This document shows, one piece after another, positions 35,804 to 46,905 of a stretch of DNA of 64,000 nucleotides; position 1 is the stretch's first letter, and every line of letters starts with the position of its first letter. A program made the translations under genes and the position numbers. The notes below the pieces were generated by a model. That model did no database searches. It was given only the letters and a program-made list of their open reading frames with translations, and was not told the DNA's origin. The stretch lies in assembly GCF_002878395.1 (NCBI RefSeq), contig NC_061114.1, positions 140,232,986 to 140,296,985 of the forward strand, given 5' to 3'. The stretch comes from Capsicum annuum. Lineage: Eukaryota > Streptophyta > Magnoliopsida > Solanales > Solanaceae.

Positions 35804-36399
35804 CTAAGTCAAGGTGCACAGTGTCCAAGGAGGACCAGGGCCAAAATAGGTTCATTATGATCTAAAAAGGAAGGTGATAGGTATTCTTGAAAGAAATGGT
35901 TAATTTATGCTCAAAACAGGGATCAAGTGGTAATATGTATACTAGGAAGGTCATTTTAGGAAAAAAAGTGACTCAATTTAAAAATGGCCTATGATCCTTT
36001 CCTAAACCCTATCTTTCAACTAAGGTAAGATGAATCGGGCAAGTTCTGGATTCGGTAGTACAAAGGGAACTCAGTAGAGATCTCACACACACAAGGAACA
36101 CAAATATATCACTAGCTACTACCTATCTGGTTTATGAAATTATTCAGCAGTGGTTATTAAGCACTAGACTAATTCCCTAACTGGATGCACAGTGGTCATG
36201 CCTAGATGCAATTAACATAGTTATGTAAGACAAACCATTGGAGAGATGTTCAAAATCACAAGATAAGTTAACTTTCTACAGTATTTGCGCTACTCCTATT
36301 TAGTTACAGAACATGGTACAGTAATATGCTACCCTATACCCTCAACTTAAAATCAAAACAAAATGAAACTAAGGGCTAGGGTATGCCTGGAGTCAATCA
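35804..36399 (-). other. E6 3' noncoding region
   Basis: No gene seen; lies between the end of the third ORF and the incomplete left LTR. Confidence 0.5.
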
Positions 36400-38498
36400 T
36401 GTCTCAAATCATGGGTCCTTGACCCTGTAGTAGTGTCATCCTCATCAAGAGCTTCTCTTTGGTCTGGTGCAGCAGCTCTACTAGACGAGGCTCCTATAGC
36501 CCTCGCTCGCAGTGCTTCATCCCATTTCCAATTTTCTTCTAGGGACGCTTGCGTTGCTTTTTTCAGATCCACTTCTTCTTGTTCTATTTGATCATCATCT
36601 GCCTATAGTGTCTTATTTTCCTTCTTCTCCTTATTTGCCTTTTTCTCGACTTTGCTCTCATTCTTATTATCCTCTTGTCTCTTTCTCTTACCTCTTTTAG
36701 CTTCTTTGTTTTTTTTTTCTTTTTCACTGGCTCCGCAGTGAAATCAAGGATTGGGGGTTCATCCTTAGATTCTTCAGCTACTTGCCTTGCAGGCATCATA
36801 AACTGGTGTTGCTGTAACACCACCACATCAGCCTTTACCATATATAGGGCCACTCTGAATTCAGCAAGATCTGCTCCAGTCAATTTCTGTGCCCTTGCAT
36901 CAAAATGGTTCTCCAGATCTGCCACCCGTGCAGGCAATGTAGCAAAAGGCTCAAGAGCATCCTTAATACTCTTATCTACAGCAGTGGAAAACTGGTTGGC
37001 AAAGGCATCTAGTTGTGTCTCACACCATTTGGACTGTTTGGCCACTTTTCTAATATCAATCGGCTGGGCTATAATTTCTGCTGGTGCTGTAGGAGCTGAA
37101 GGGCCTGGCTTATTTTCAGGTACTGAACCTGCCTATACTGAAGAGTTTGGTGGTGCAGCCTTAGAGTCTTGCAGCTTCACTTCAGGTACTGAACTAGGGC
37201 TTGTAACTGATGGGTTTACCTCAACCCTTACCCCTCTGTAAAGTGTCAACCTCATTTGATTTTTATCATATCAGATAGGGTTGTGGGTCTTAGTGGCATA
37301 TAGTATATCATCAATCCCTACTATTTTTTATACCCCTGCCTCTGTGCATAACCTGGTGATCAAACAAGGGAATGGGTAAGCGGTGTCAGACTTTGTTACC
37401 TAAATCTTGATCTCTTTAGCAATGATCTATCCAAATTACAGCTTAAGGTTGGCCACAAGACATGCAACCAATACATCTTGATCATCCCTAAGAATGTTAT
37501 CTCCATTAGTTGGCATCAAATGGGTGCATATAACACCCCACCAGAACTTTGCCTCTTGAGTTAAAGAAGCTTTGTAAATCCATTCACTAGGTCTGGTCAA
37601 CCATAATAGATCTCATTCCACTATTAGTGTAGCTAACCAAGGATACTGGTTATCCTTACTCTTTAGTCGATGGTAGGATGCCGGATTTATGACCTGAGGA
37701 ATGAAGTTAGGTCTATGTAGAAATCTGTTGATAGTCGTGTCAAAAATATCTGTATTTACGCCATGGACTAGAACTCTGGTCAACAGAGGCTGGTCTGCTA
37801 TGTTCTCTCTATTCTTGCACATACTCTCTAATCTATCCTGGTAGTTCGCATAGAACTCCCGGACTAATGTAGGACAAAATGGATTTCCTCCCTTAGCAGT
37901 CCATTCTAGCCCATAGTTTTTGAACTTCTACTCAACTGTAGGACACCCTATCAATCCTGTGATCATGACTCTCTTTTCTAGAAAAATTAGCCGTCTTGCA
38001 GATCTTTTTTTTGTTCTAATCAGACCTTTGAGGAAGATGTCCTCTGCTTCAGGGTTCTGCCATCTAGAATTCTCTCGAACCTCAGGATTCTTGCATTTTA
38101 TCAAAGTTCTTGAGCTGGTGTTTCCTTCTCAACTTGATTCTCAGCCGAGGGAGTTTCTGAGGATGATTCCTCAGAATCAGATTTTTTAGACTCAGCATGT
38201 CCTGCCTCTGGTTTTTTAGATTCAGCCTTCTCAGACTCAGGCTGTTCGGACTCATTTTTCTTAGAACCCTCTTGCTTAGAAGATTAACTCTCAGCTGGAG
38301 TGGTGGTCTCAGTTCATCACTATCCTCCACCTCAAATAGTTTAGGTGGAGGAGGTTCCTTTGGACTTGATTTCTTTCTCTTCCACCTGAGCAGTGGTTCT
38401 TCATCTTCATAATCAGAGTCTTCATCAATGAGCTTTCGAACCACCTTGGGCTTGGCATCTTTCTTTGGAGTGTTAGGATTCTTGCCTTGTGGTGCCAT
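36400..38498 (-). pseudogene. E6 env-position ORF (putative plant transposon protein domain)
   Basis: Start chosen at MAPQGKNPNTPKK (38498), just after a splice-acceptor-like tract. A Lys/Ser/Glu-rich low-complexity N-terminus (38490-38140) contains a frameshift near 38300. The core is NYGLEWTAKGGNPF, LVREFYANYQDR (37870), VLVHGVNTDIFDT (37760), YPWLATLIVE (37625) and FWWGVICTHLMPT (37540). A 153-residue frame (37045-36584) has KWCETQLDAFANQF and ALEPFATLPARVADLE, likely helical, then a poly-Lys stretch, and closes in another frame with LRARAIGASSSR near 36490. Function unknown. Homologous in plan to the E2 ORF at 8523. About six stops or shifts. Confidence 0.75.
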
Positions 38499-38508
38499 TT
38501 CAGTGTTG

Positions 38509-38545
38509 CTGTGATATCAAGAAAACAATATTTAGTACTCAGTAT
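38509..38545 (-). promoter_or_regulatory. E6 putative 3' splice site before the env-position ORF
   Basis: On the minus strand a branch-point-like TACTAAAT is followed by TTGTTTTCTTGATATCACAG ending at 38509, ten bases before the ATG at 38498. Same arrangement as 8481-8520 in E2. Confidence 0.5.
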
Positions 38546-38615
38546 TAAGAACACATGCATTCCATTTGAATTCAGTAACTTAAGAAAAAAATAGTTAAGA
38601 CAGTGCATTACATGC

Positions 38616-38770
38616 TGTGACGACATGGCTGATAAGGCATCACAGTTATGATAGCCTATCATCTTTGTCGTCAGCTCTAAACATACCGACTTTTCTTTTC
38701 TCAGGATTGTGACGACATTCTTGATAAGGCGTCACATTTGTGATATCCTATCAGTGATGCCGTCAGTCTA
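38616..38770 (-). repeat. E6 internal modules upstream of the env-position ORF
   Basis: TGTGACGACAT starts at 38616 and 38708, 92 bp apart. Core words TGATAAGGCATCAC, GATAGCCTATCA and CGTCAG are those of the LTR array. The block is about 120 bp upstream (element sense) of the ORF start. Confidence 0.8.
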
Positions 38771-39265
38771 GATTTTTGGCCCAACTCAGTTTTCATTTTT
38801 AATTTAGGGACCAAATTTTCCTTAGAATCATATGGAGTTTTCCCTCATTAAACTAGGGTTTTAATTTTTGCAATTTAAGCACCATTTTAACCCTAATTTC
38901 TGATTTTCATAGTAATGGCACAATCAACTTAGCTTATTCTTGCCACTGAAGAGAAGAGTGAAGATGATCTTAAGAACATACCTGATGATCAACTTTGACT
39001 TGCTTATACGAGAGAGAGAAGAAAAGATGAGATATTGATTTTGAATGTCTTTGCAATCCCACAACTATCAAGAAGACTGTTTCCTTGTTCACTTGGGAGT
39101 ATTTTGAAAGGAAGTAAATATCCTAACTAAGTCAGGAAACAACAAAAGAAGGAAATAAAACTTAAAGAAAGAAACCAACAATAACCGGGAACTTGAAAGA
39201 TTTTTTATCTGGGCTAGGTTGGATTTTAACTAATTTGGGCCCAGATTTTCAAAAATAGGGTAATG

Positions 39266-39390
39266 GATGACGACAACTTGTAAGCCATCATAAATGTGAT
39301 ATCTTATCACGGGGGTCGTCAGCCTTAATAGAGAAGGTCTCAACCTTTGGTCTTCCTGATGACATTGGTGATAAGCCATCACAGTTGTAC
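39266..39390 (-). repeat. E6 internal modules downstream of protease
   Basis: GATGACGAC and GATGACATT start at 39266 and 39358, again 92 bp apart, with TAAGCCATCA and CTTATCAC words. The second copy is cut short near 39390. Confidence 0.7.
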
Positions 39391-39511
39391 CCTTTTCAGT
39401 TCCTTCCGATTGCTACCTAAATGAATAAAAACAAAATGCATGAAGATAAAATTTTGGGTTGCCTCCCAATAGCGCCTGATTTAATGTCACGTCAGGACTT
39501 GGTCGTCTTGA

Positions 39512-39980
39512 CTACTCAAACTTTGTTAAGATACCGTATCGATACCTCTTACCATTTTCTTCGAATACATCCACAACCAAGAAAATATTCATCTTCTCCA
39601 ACTGCTTCATAGGAGGATGCATTTTGAATCTGGCCTCCCTTTTTTCATACCTAAACTTTAGCTCATTGAGCTCCATATCAACCAATACCTTTCCTGTGGA
39701 TAATAATGGTATACCCAAAATAATGGGTACCTCAAAATCTACATCAAAATCCAATATCACAAAATCTACAGGCAGAATAAAGTCATCCACTTTTACTGGC
39801 ACATCATGCAATATTCCAACCGGTCGCTTCATCGATCTATCCGCCATCACAAGACGCATCGTTGTGGAGGTAGGTTCTCCCAATCCAAGCTTTTTGTAGA
39901 TATAAAGTGGCATCAGATTAATACTTGCTCCTAAGTCACATAAAGTTTGGTAAACTTCATGGACCCAACTGTGCACAGTA
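39512..39980 (-). pseudogene. E6 aspartic protease
   Basis: A 154-residue open frame with LCDLGASINLMPL (catalytic Asp in DLGAS), MADRSMKRPVGILHDV, FILPVDFVILDFDVDFEVPI and ILGIPLLSTGKVLVD, the Athila-type retropepsin in full. It ends GILTKFE, stop, at 39512, and the next conserved text, LNQALLGGNP near 39460, belongs to the region that follows pol in full-length relatives. Open from MHSW at 39976; the natural frame continues upstream from gag through a frameshift. Likely the best-preserved domain of E6. Confidence 0.85.
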
Positions 39981-41929
39981 TAGTAAATGCTCCAGGGTCA
40001 GGTTTTTTTCTGCACTAAGGATTGTGAAGAAACAACACTAAAGTGGTGGATGTTGTCCACCGGCTCACAGCTTACCTTTCATTTCTTTGTTAACAATTCC
40101 TTCATAAATTTAGCATAGTTTGGCAGTTGCTCAAGTGCCTCCATCAATGGCACATTCACTGTCAGTTGTTTCAGTATTTCCATGAATTTGCTATATTTTT
40201 TGTTATCTACTTTCTTCTTCAATCTCTGAGGAAAGGGAGGTGTTTGTCTTGGAATTTCTTTCAATACCACTTGCCCTTCCTTTATATCTTGTTTCTCTGA
40301 AATATCAACAAAACCATCCAGCTTCTCAGACTCCACTGGATTGCTTCCTTCTAGTTCACCGACATTTACCTTATTCTCTATACCTTTGCCTATAGAAGGG
40401 CCAGAAAATATCTTACCACTCCGAGTGGTAATCTACATACAAGAACTATCCATCTGTGGGTTCAGAACTGTATCACTAGGTAAAGTACCAGCTTTTCTTT
40501 GGTTCAGAGTAGCCGAAATTTGGCTCATCTATTACTCCAGCTGCTTAATAGAAGCAGAGTGTGAGGTAACCAACTGACTAAGGGTAGAAAACTCACTCTT
40601 CATAGTAGTTACCCCCGACTTAGTAGCTTAAATTCTGTTTAACAGCTTTTTCATCATGTCCTTCATGGATATCTTGCCAGAACTAGTTGTTGCAGTATCC
40701 CGACTTCCAGAAGGAACATACAAACCACTCCTGTGATTATTGTTTCTCCAGTGTCCCTGCTTCCTATCTTTATAATCAGGTTTGTCATAGAAATTCCAAC
40801 CTTAGTTCCCTTGGCTATTGCCTCAGAAACCCCCTGATTACTCACATAGTTTGCCTCTACATCAGCACCTATATAAACAGTACCCTGAGATTCCACAGCT
40901 TTAACTATTTTAGTCTTGTCAGATAGCAAGTGCTTAGCCAGCAAGTCCATCTGCATCTTCAAATGGCCCATGTCTTGATCTCGCTCCTCATCCCTTCTAC
41001 GCTGCTCCGCAATTATACCACAAGCAACATTTGGGCTAGCCACTACAGAATCCCTAGTGTGCCAAGCCTGACTCTGTTTGGTTATTCTATTCAGCATGCC
41101 AGAAGTATCTAGAAAAGGGAGATCAATGAACGAACCACTTGCAGCGTTGTCAATAATTGTCTTTGTTATAGAGTTGAAAGCTCAGTACAAAGTCTCCATC
41201 AAGTACAAATCAATCATGTTGTGGTTCGGATATTATGCAAGTTTCTTCTTATATCTTTCCCAGGTTTCGTGCAATGCTTTAGTTGGGGAGCTATCTAAAG
41301 TTACTAATTTTATCTATCAACTGTACCCTTCTAGAGAGTTGAAAGAACCATTCTAGGAACGCATCTTTCAACTGTCTCCAGTTGGTTATAGAATAAGGCT
41401 CTAGTTCATTCAACCAAATTGTTGCCTCTCCAGACAGAGACAACAGAAACAACCTCAACCTGATCGCATTCTGGCTAACTCCTGGATTGTCAAAGGATTT
41501 GCAAATGGTAGTGAAGTTCACCAAATGGATGTTCGGATCATCACCAGAAAAGCCTCCAAATAACCCCTTTAGATTCAGAAGTTGGATTATGGTACTTGTT
41601 ATCCTGAATTTTACACCTGGGGCCAACGGTGGAGGAATGATAGCACCCGTTACACCAGCTCCATCCATTTCTTGATCATATTCATCATCCTCATATTGAA
41701 TAGGCTATTCACCATATCTTCCTTGGACTGGACGGTTTCTATTGATGTTTCGCTGCACTGGTGCAACAACTTGCTCAGCTCTCTTTAGGTTTTGAGGATT
41801 CAATAATTCCTCATCATCCAAGTCTTCATTATTAGGGTTCTAATGATGTACCTGTTAACCTAAATTCTGTACATTCACCTAAGCCCTGGCCAAAGCAGCT
41901 AGTCTTTCTGCTTTCTGTTGTTCCGCCAT
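39981..41929 (-). pseudogene. E6 gag
   Basis: Start at MAEQQKAERLAALAKA (41929), then a stop. A 125-residue frame (41668-41291) carries the retrotransposon gag domain: LFGGFSGDDPNIHLVNF, IRLRLFLLSLSGEATIWLNE and LKDAFLEWFF. A second frame (41097-40663) has the later part, QDMGHLKMQMDLLAKHL. The segment 40336-40079 shows the conserved pre-protease text PRQTPPFPQRLKKK and LKQLTVNVPLMEALEQLP. Around ten lesions in total. No zinc knuckle is seen, which is usual for this lineage. Confidence 0.8.
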
Positions 41930-42104
41930 TCTCCCTATCAGTTGAGGTTCTGGGTTGATTGGTAATAGTGGTTCTTCGAAACTTCTTATTTTTGGTATAA
42001 ACAACACAGTACCTTAAATAGACAAAAAAACAAATAAATGTAAATCAAGGAAACTTAACTATCAATAATTTTTCACACACAAACTTTTAGTCTACAACTA
42101 TATT

Positions 42105-42121
42105 CCCTGGCAACGACGCCA
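42105..42121 (-). promoter_or_regulatory. E6 primer-binding site (tRNA-Asp type)
   Basis: Minus strand TGGCGTCGTTGCCAGGG, close to the TGGCGCCGTTGCC site used by Athila-type elements and complementary to tRNA-Asp. It lies four bases from the LTR end at 42126. Confidence 0.85.
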
Positions 42122-42125
42122 TTTT

Positions 42126-43587
42126 TGAAAATGCTCAAATTACACTCTTGAATGGATGTAAGCGATCATTGTCAATATAAAACCCAACTAGGTTGGGGTT
42201 GAATCCCACAGGGAATATGGTGTGAAATTTAATTTGTTTATGAAATACTTTAATGGTAGTTTAATGTTTCTGAAAATAGGGGTTTAAGTTTCACAGAGCG
42301 TTAATTGTCTCTTTTAATATTTTATTATTTGAAATCAGTCTAAATAGGAAACCTGAGTTATGTTCACCATGGGTTTTGGGAATTGAAAGATACTAGATAA
42401 TGCTTGGGATTCTTGAAGTAAGTAAAAACAGCAGAATATCCCTGACGACAATACTATCTGACTTATCTCTAGACCTCACCAGACAATTTATTATCTAATT
42501 CTCTCGAACTTAGATAACTTATCATTTTCCAATAGGATTTTATCTCAGGTAGATCAATCCAGTTACGACATTGATGTTTAAATAGAAGGTTGGTAGCTTC
42601 CGAGTCCCTGTAGATAATTTACGCCCTCTAGTCTATGTCTCGGTTAGAAGCAAATAAAACCTAAGACATAACCTAATGTTTGCAACTAGTAGATTTCAGT
42701 TAAAACAACAGAATTTCAAGACGTCCTACTACTTTTTGAATTTGTTAAATACCTAGTAACCTATCAAACCTTAGTCCATGGATCCCATAACTCCGGCTAA
42801 TAGAATTAGCCGCTCATGATTTGATGAACGGAATACAAATATGAATTCATGATCATAAGGATAAACTGACGAACGGATAAAAAGTAACAAGTAGTTTCTT
42901 CAATTTAATCCCAAAAATAGGAATCCACAAATAGTTGATAAGTGTTGAAGAAAATAAAACTCTCCAAAACTTAAAAAAAGAGAACTCTTGAATAAACCCT
43001 CAAATATGCTATTTACACTAAAGCCTAATCAAGGAAATAAAATAGTAAATTCAATTAATTCTCGGATTAGGTGACGCCCAAGATGAAGCCGCATTAAGAG
43101 TCTGATGCCCTATTACGGATGGCGTCGGACTTGCTTCAGTTTCTTTAATTCTCTACCTTAGGCCGACGATGACTCTGATGTTGTGTCAAGGATCTAATGG
43201 CGTATCACCAACATCGTCATATGTTTTCTCCTATTGCTGATTTTTTGCTTAAGGTTGACGCCATTCTTAATGCCTTATCACCCACTTGACACCATGTCAC
43301 ATATATTGTCAAAACTATTTCTCTGCTCCAATTCCTTGGTTAAGGCTGATGCTGCTTCTGATAGGCTATCACAAGGCCGGCGACTTATCACAGATGTCAT
43401 CAGACATATTTTCTTCTCTTTTGCTCAAATTTTCAACTCTTTTACTCCATTATTTTTATTTCCATTCCTTCAGTCTTTTACTACAATATCATGAGAAAAA
43501 ACACATAAAAAAACAAGACTTGCTTCAGAATTCACAATTATTTTGAGCTAAAAAGCATTAAATATGTTAGCTTTTGCTCACACATCA
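42126..43587 (-). repeat. E6 5' LTR (right, complete, 1462 bp)
   Basis: TGAAAATGCTC at the inner end, CACACATCA at the outer end next to TSD AAAGG. Modules at 43072, 43164, 43256 and 43347 keep the 92, 92, 91 spacing of the left LTR. No gene inside. Confidence 0.9.
43072..43415 (-). repeat. E6 right LTR: four modules with 91-92-bp period
   Basis: Same array as 35349-35690 with point differences. CG sites in the left copy are often TG or CA here, for example GATGTTGTGTC against GATGCCGCGTC. Confidence 0.8.
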
Positions 43588-44517
43588 AAAGGCTTGGCCA
43601 AGGATAATACTTAAAAGTTATAGTCGATATGATGATACTACTACTAATAAGTGTGGTTAATAATAATGGAATAATGGTTTTGTTGGAAAATTATTTTAAT
43701 TTAGAAATAATAGCGGGGTGTAAAAGCTGAACATGAAGGTGGGAGTCCAATGGATGAACACAAAAATCTCATGTTTGTTAACATGAGTGGCAGGTCATGA
43801 TGACCTTATATGATACTTATGAGGTACATGGGAATTCTCTAGGTATACTGTACATATGTATCATGGAAAGTGAAGGTTACATAGGAATCCCTGATTCTTA
43901 TGGTATATTTGGTACGTGCGTCTACATGCATTAAAGCCCGTTCAAGGGGTTACACTAGACCCATATAGCGTGTGGGTAGTTTTAGGATGGTTAATCTTCA
44001 CATACCCAGGTTAAAGGTTTTAAATATATGATAAACCCGATTTTCTTCCCTGACATAGTTATATATATGTATAGGTTGTGTGCATATGGATAGTTTTACT
44101 TGGTTTTCTTAAATTATATTATTTTATCCTTATCTCGAGTTCATGCAAGTGTTAACCCGCTAACACATCATTGGGATGCTATATCCCCACGCAATGTATA
44201 AATCGACAATTCTACTACTCCTGCTTAGCATTCGGACATTAGGGCATCAACATTGCATTGAGGTGCTGAGTCTACATCTTTTTGAAAGGCTCTATTTCAT
44301 AGATGTTATTTCATACTTTGGATTATTTATAGATATTGGTTTTGGTTATGCTTGGGGGATTTTGCCAATCAGATTTTTTGTAATTTTTTTGTTAGTGGCT
44401 TTCATAGGACTACTATAGGTTAGAATAGACGGGATTGTATTAGGTGCCATCCTTGGTATTGGCATTAGTATTGGGACTTACATCGTTGGACAAAATTTTT
44501 AACGATTGTTTGTGTCA
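43588..44517 (+). repeat. E5 5' LTR, second part
   Basis: Resumes with the TSD copy AAAGG (43588-43592) and GCTTGGCCAAGG, aligning with 49490 onward in the 3' LTR. It ends near GTGTCA at 44517, before the primer-binding site. Compared with the 3' LTR it lacks about 330 bp between 44490 and the end. No gene; the frame 44176-44418 is chance. Confidence 0.85.
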
Positions 44518-44518
44518 A

Positions 44519-44532
44519 ATTTGTATTAGAGC
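44519..44532 (+). promoter_or_regulatory. E5 primer-binding site, degenerate
   Basis: TTTGTATTAGAGCC, differing at a few bases from the canonical TTGGTATCAGAGCC of initiator tRNA-Met priming; next to the LTR end. Confidence 0.75.
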
Positions 44533-44730
44533 CATAGGTTCATGGTTAATTGGGAGTCCATAAAGCCGTATCTAGTAGAGTTCTTTTTAGGGTTGTGTAG
44601 CATGCCACACTCATAGTAGAGAGGCTACAAGGCATTTAGGAATGTTTCCCTTTCTTGGTATTCTTTTTTCAAGTTTGGAGTTTGAGTCCAGAAATGCTTC
44701 TATAATCCTTTGTTGTTCACTTTTCATATC

Positions 44731-45860
44731 ATGCCTCGATAATCTGAAACATAAGGAAATTCTTCTGTCCCATCTGGGGATTATGTTGATGTAGTATGTC
44801 CTACACTAGGGGTTTGCAATTGTACTCAGGGTCCTATCCCTGATTATTCTGGAGATTCCTCGATTTCTGCTGGCCCTTCTCAAGGTAAGGTGACTAATGT
44901 AGAATTTTGCCAGTCTATTCATACTATTGCTCAGTTGGTTATTGTTTAGGCTGAGAGGGATACATCTAATGGGTTATCTGTTGAGGCCATAAGGGTTGGC
45001 TAGTTTATATTGCTGAATACTCCTACTTTGATTGGTTTGAAGGTAAAAGAGGATCCTCAGGGTATCTTTGATGAAATTGAGAAGATATGTAGGGTGATAC
45101 AGGCCTAAAATATGGAAGCTATAAATTTTGCATCTGATCAGCTCAAGGATGTTGTATACCAATGGTCTGAAGAGTAATACCTAGATAGAGGTGATGTAGA
45201 GGAGTTTTTCTTATGGGATACTTTTTATAATGCTTTTCTTTATAGCTAAGGGAAACAAAGATGGAGGAGTTTGTGAATCTCAAGCAAGGTCAAATGTCTA
45301 TCAAGAATATGCCTTAAAGTTTTATAAGCTTTCAAGGTATGCTCCTAATTTGGTGGCTGACATGATGGTAGGGATGAGAAAGTTCACTTTTGGGCTATCT
45401 CGAGATCAGATCCTTAAAAGTAATATTGCATTACTAATTAAGGATATGGATATTTTGAGGTTGGTTGTCCACGTACAGTAGGTGAAGGCTAAAAAGAGAG
45501 AATAGGAAGAGCTTAGGGAAAAGATGGGTAAGAGGCGTAGGTTCACTGAGTAGAGTGGTGATCGATAGCAGGGTAGTCAATATGGAGGTAAATAGCCATA
45601 GAAAAAGTAGAGGAGTTTGGGTTCCTTCTCTACTACTAGTGCTCTTTATCTGAGGTAGTTTGGTGAGCGTCCGCAAGATAGTGATAATTGTCAAGCTTAA
45701 AGTGCCTAATATTAGGTAAGTGAGGCTTAGTCTGGTTCTTCATGCCCCTTGCCAGTTTATGGTTGTCTTTATTGGGGCTATTGTGATAAAGGCAGGGACA
45801 AGTGTTTTAAATATTGCTACCATATGCTAAAAAATTATCCAACCGGAAAGGGTTCATCGG
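44731..45860 (+). pseudogene. E5 gag
   Basis: Likely start at 44731 (MPR, stop, SET...). The gag domain is read in pieces: NTPTLIGLKVKEDPQGIFDE (45018), AINFASDQLKDVVYQWSEE (45120) and LKFYKLSRYAPNLVADMM (45314). Cys-rich text CLYWGYCDKGRDKC (45764) takes the place of the CCHC knuckle but does not show clean spacing. Many TAG/TAA stops, several of them explained by CAG or CGA changed to TAG or TGA, as expected after methylated-cytosine decay. Confidence 0.75.
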
Positions 45861-45999
45861 GTAAGATCAAAGCTCTGGTTGCTTCATCTTTCATTGCTGC
45901 AACTAGTGGTGTAGCATCGGTGTCTACACCTGCTTTTGGTACTGAACAGGCTAAAATAGGTTGTATGCTCTTGCATCTCAATAAGAATCTAAGGCATCA

Positions 46000-46310
46000 C
46001 CTAATGTCATTACTGGTATATTAAAACTCTTTTCTTGTGATATGTATTGCCTTCTTGATCTAGGGTCCACTCTTTCTTATATGACCCCATTCATAGCTGT
46101 ATGTATTGGTTATGATCCTGAGGTTCTTTTGGATCAAATTTTTTCTACCACGGTAGGTTCCTCTATTATTACTAAAATAGTCTATAGGGGGTGTGTTGTA
46201 TCTGTTGGTAGCAAGCAAACCTTGGTAGATCTATTTGAACTAGATATGGTGGATTTTGACAATCCAAGGTTTAGTTCGACAATCTTGAGGTTCTTTTGGT
46301 AGATCTATTT
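46000..46310 (+). pseudogene. E5 aspartic protease
   Basis: An open frame of 86 residues starts MYCLLDLGSTLSYMTPF, with the catalytic Asp in DLGST, followed by YDPEVLLDQIFSTTVGSS and YRGCVVSVGSKQTLVDLFEL, the usual order in chromoviruses. It ends at a TAG at 46300, after which WMDWL-type text is missing. Homologous to 56600-56840 of E4. Confidence 0.8.
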
Positions 46311-46905
46311 CGAACCTGTAAGGTTGTCTTTAGGTTTCCTGGTTAACTGGTAATAAAGTCGGAGGGTGGTTTCCTAGTTCCTAGGGGGAGGTTTATTTCT
46401 TATCTTAGAGATCAAAGGTTAATCGCTAAAGGTTGTCTTTACCACTTGGTCTAGGTTAAAGATTCTAGCTTAGAAACTCCTTCTTTACATTCAGTTCCGG
46501 TGGTAAATGAGTTTTTTGAGGTATTTTCGGATGATCTTCCAAGTGTTCCTTCTGATAAGGAAATAGAGTTTGTATTGATTTGGTTTCAGAAAGTCGTCCA
46601 ATATCTATTCCTCTTTATAGAATAGCTCTAGGCGAGTTGAGAGAACTCAAGAGCAACTTAAGAATCTTCTAGATAAGGGGTTTATTCATTCTAGTGTATC
46701 CCCGTGGGGTGCATTAGTGTTGTTCATGTAGAAGAAAGAAGGTTTCCTTCAAATATGCATTGACTTTCGATAGTTAAATAAGGCGATGGTCAAGAACAAG
46801 TATCCTTTTCCAAGGATAGATGACTTGTTTTATCAGATGCAAGGTACCAAGTTCTTTTCTAAGATAGATCTTTGATCTTGGTATCCTCTGCTTAAGATTA
46901 GGGAG
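46311..46905 (+). pseudogene. E5 reverse transcriptase, N-terminal part only
   Basis: PVVNEFFEVFSDDLPSVPS (46500), then in pieces LLDKGFIHSSVSPWGALVLF (46668), [19 protein letters not shown] (46756) and KFFSKIDL (46850) with a stop, and a final LLKIRE (46890). Here the RT stops. The palm, YxDD, thumb and all of RNase H are absent and integrase zinc-binding text follows at once. It could not encode an active polymerase. Confidence 0.85.

Larger units (their letters stand above)
34401..43587 (-). mobile_element. E6: minus-strand Athila-type element without pol
   Basis: 9.19 kb between perfect TSDs AAAGG (34396-34400, 43588-43592), inside the E5 5' LTR. It starts TGATAATGCTC and ends CACACATCA. 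LTRs: 34401-35803 (incomplete) and 42126-43587. The primer-binding site next to the right LTR fixes the orientation as minus. Coding regions in element order are gag (41929 down), protease (39976-39512), then directly the third ORF (38498-36400). No RT, RNase H or integrase text exists in any frame between them. This is a non-autonomous element that would need enzymes from an Athila relative. Confidence 0.9.

Noticed and set aside
36675..37241. 188-residue open frame on the plus strand
   Set aside because: It is the antisense of the E6 third ORF, Ser/Thr-rich by mirror of Lys/Glu codons, with no recognisable domain.
38082..38662. Two overlapping minus-strand frames (138 and 117 residues) as separate genes
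   Set aside because: They are one Ser/Glu/Lys-rich N-terminus of the E6 third ORF broken by a frameshift; the 117-residue frame starts upstream of the true ATG in another frame.
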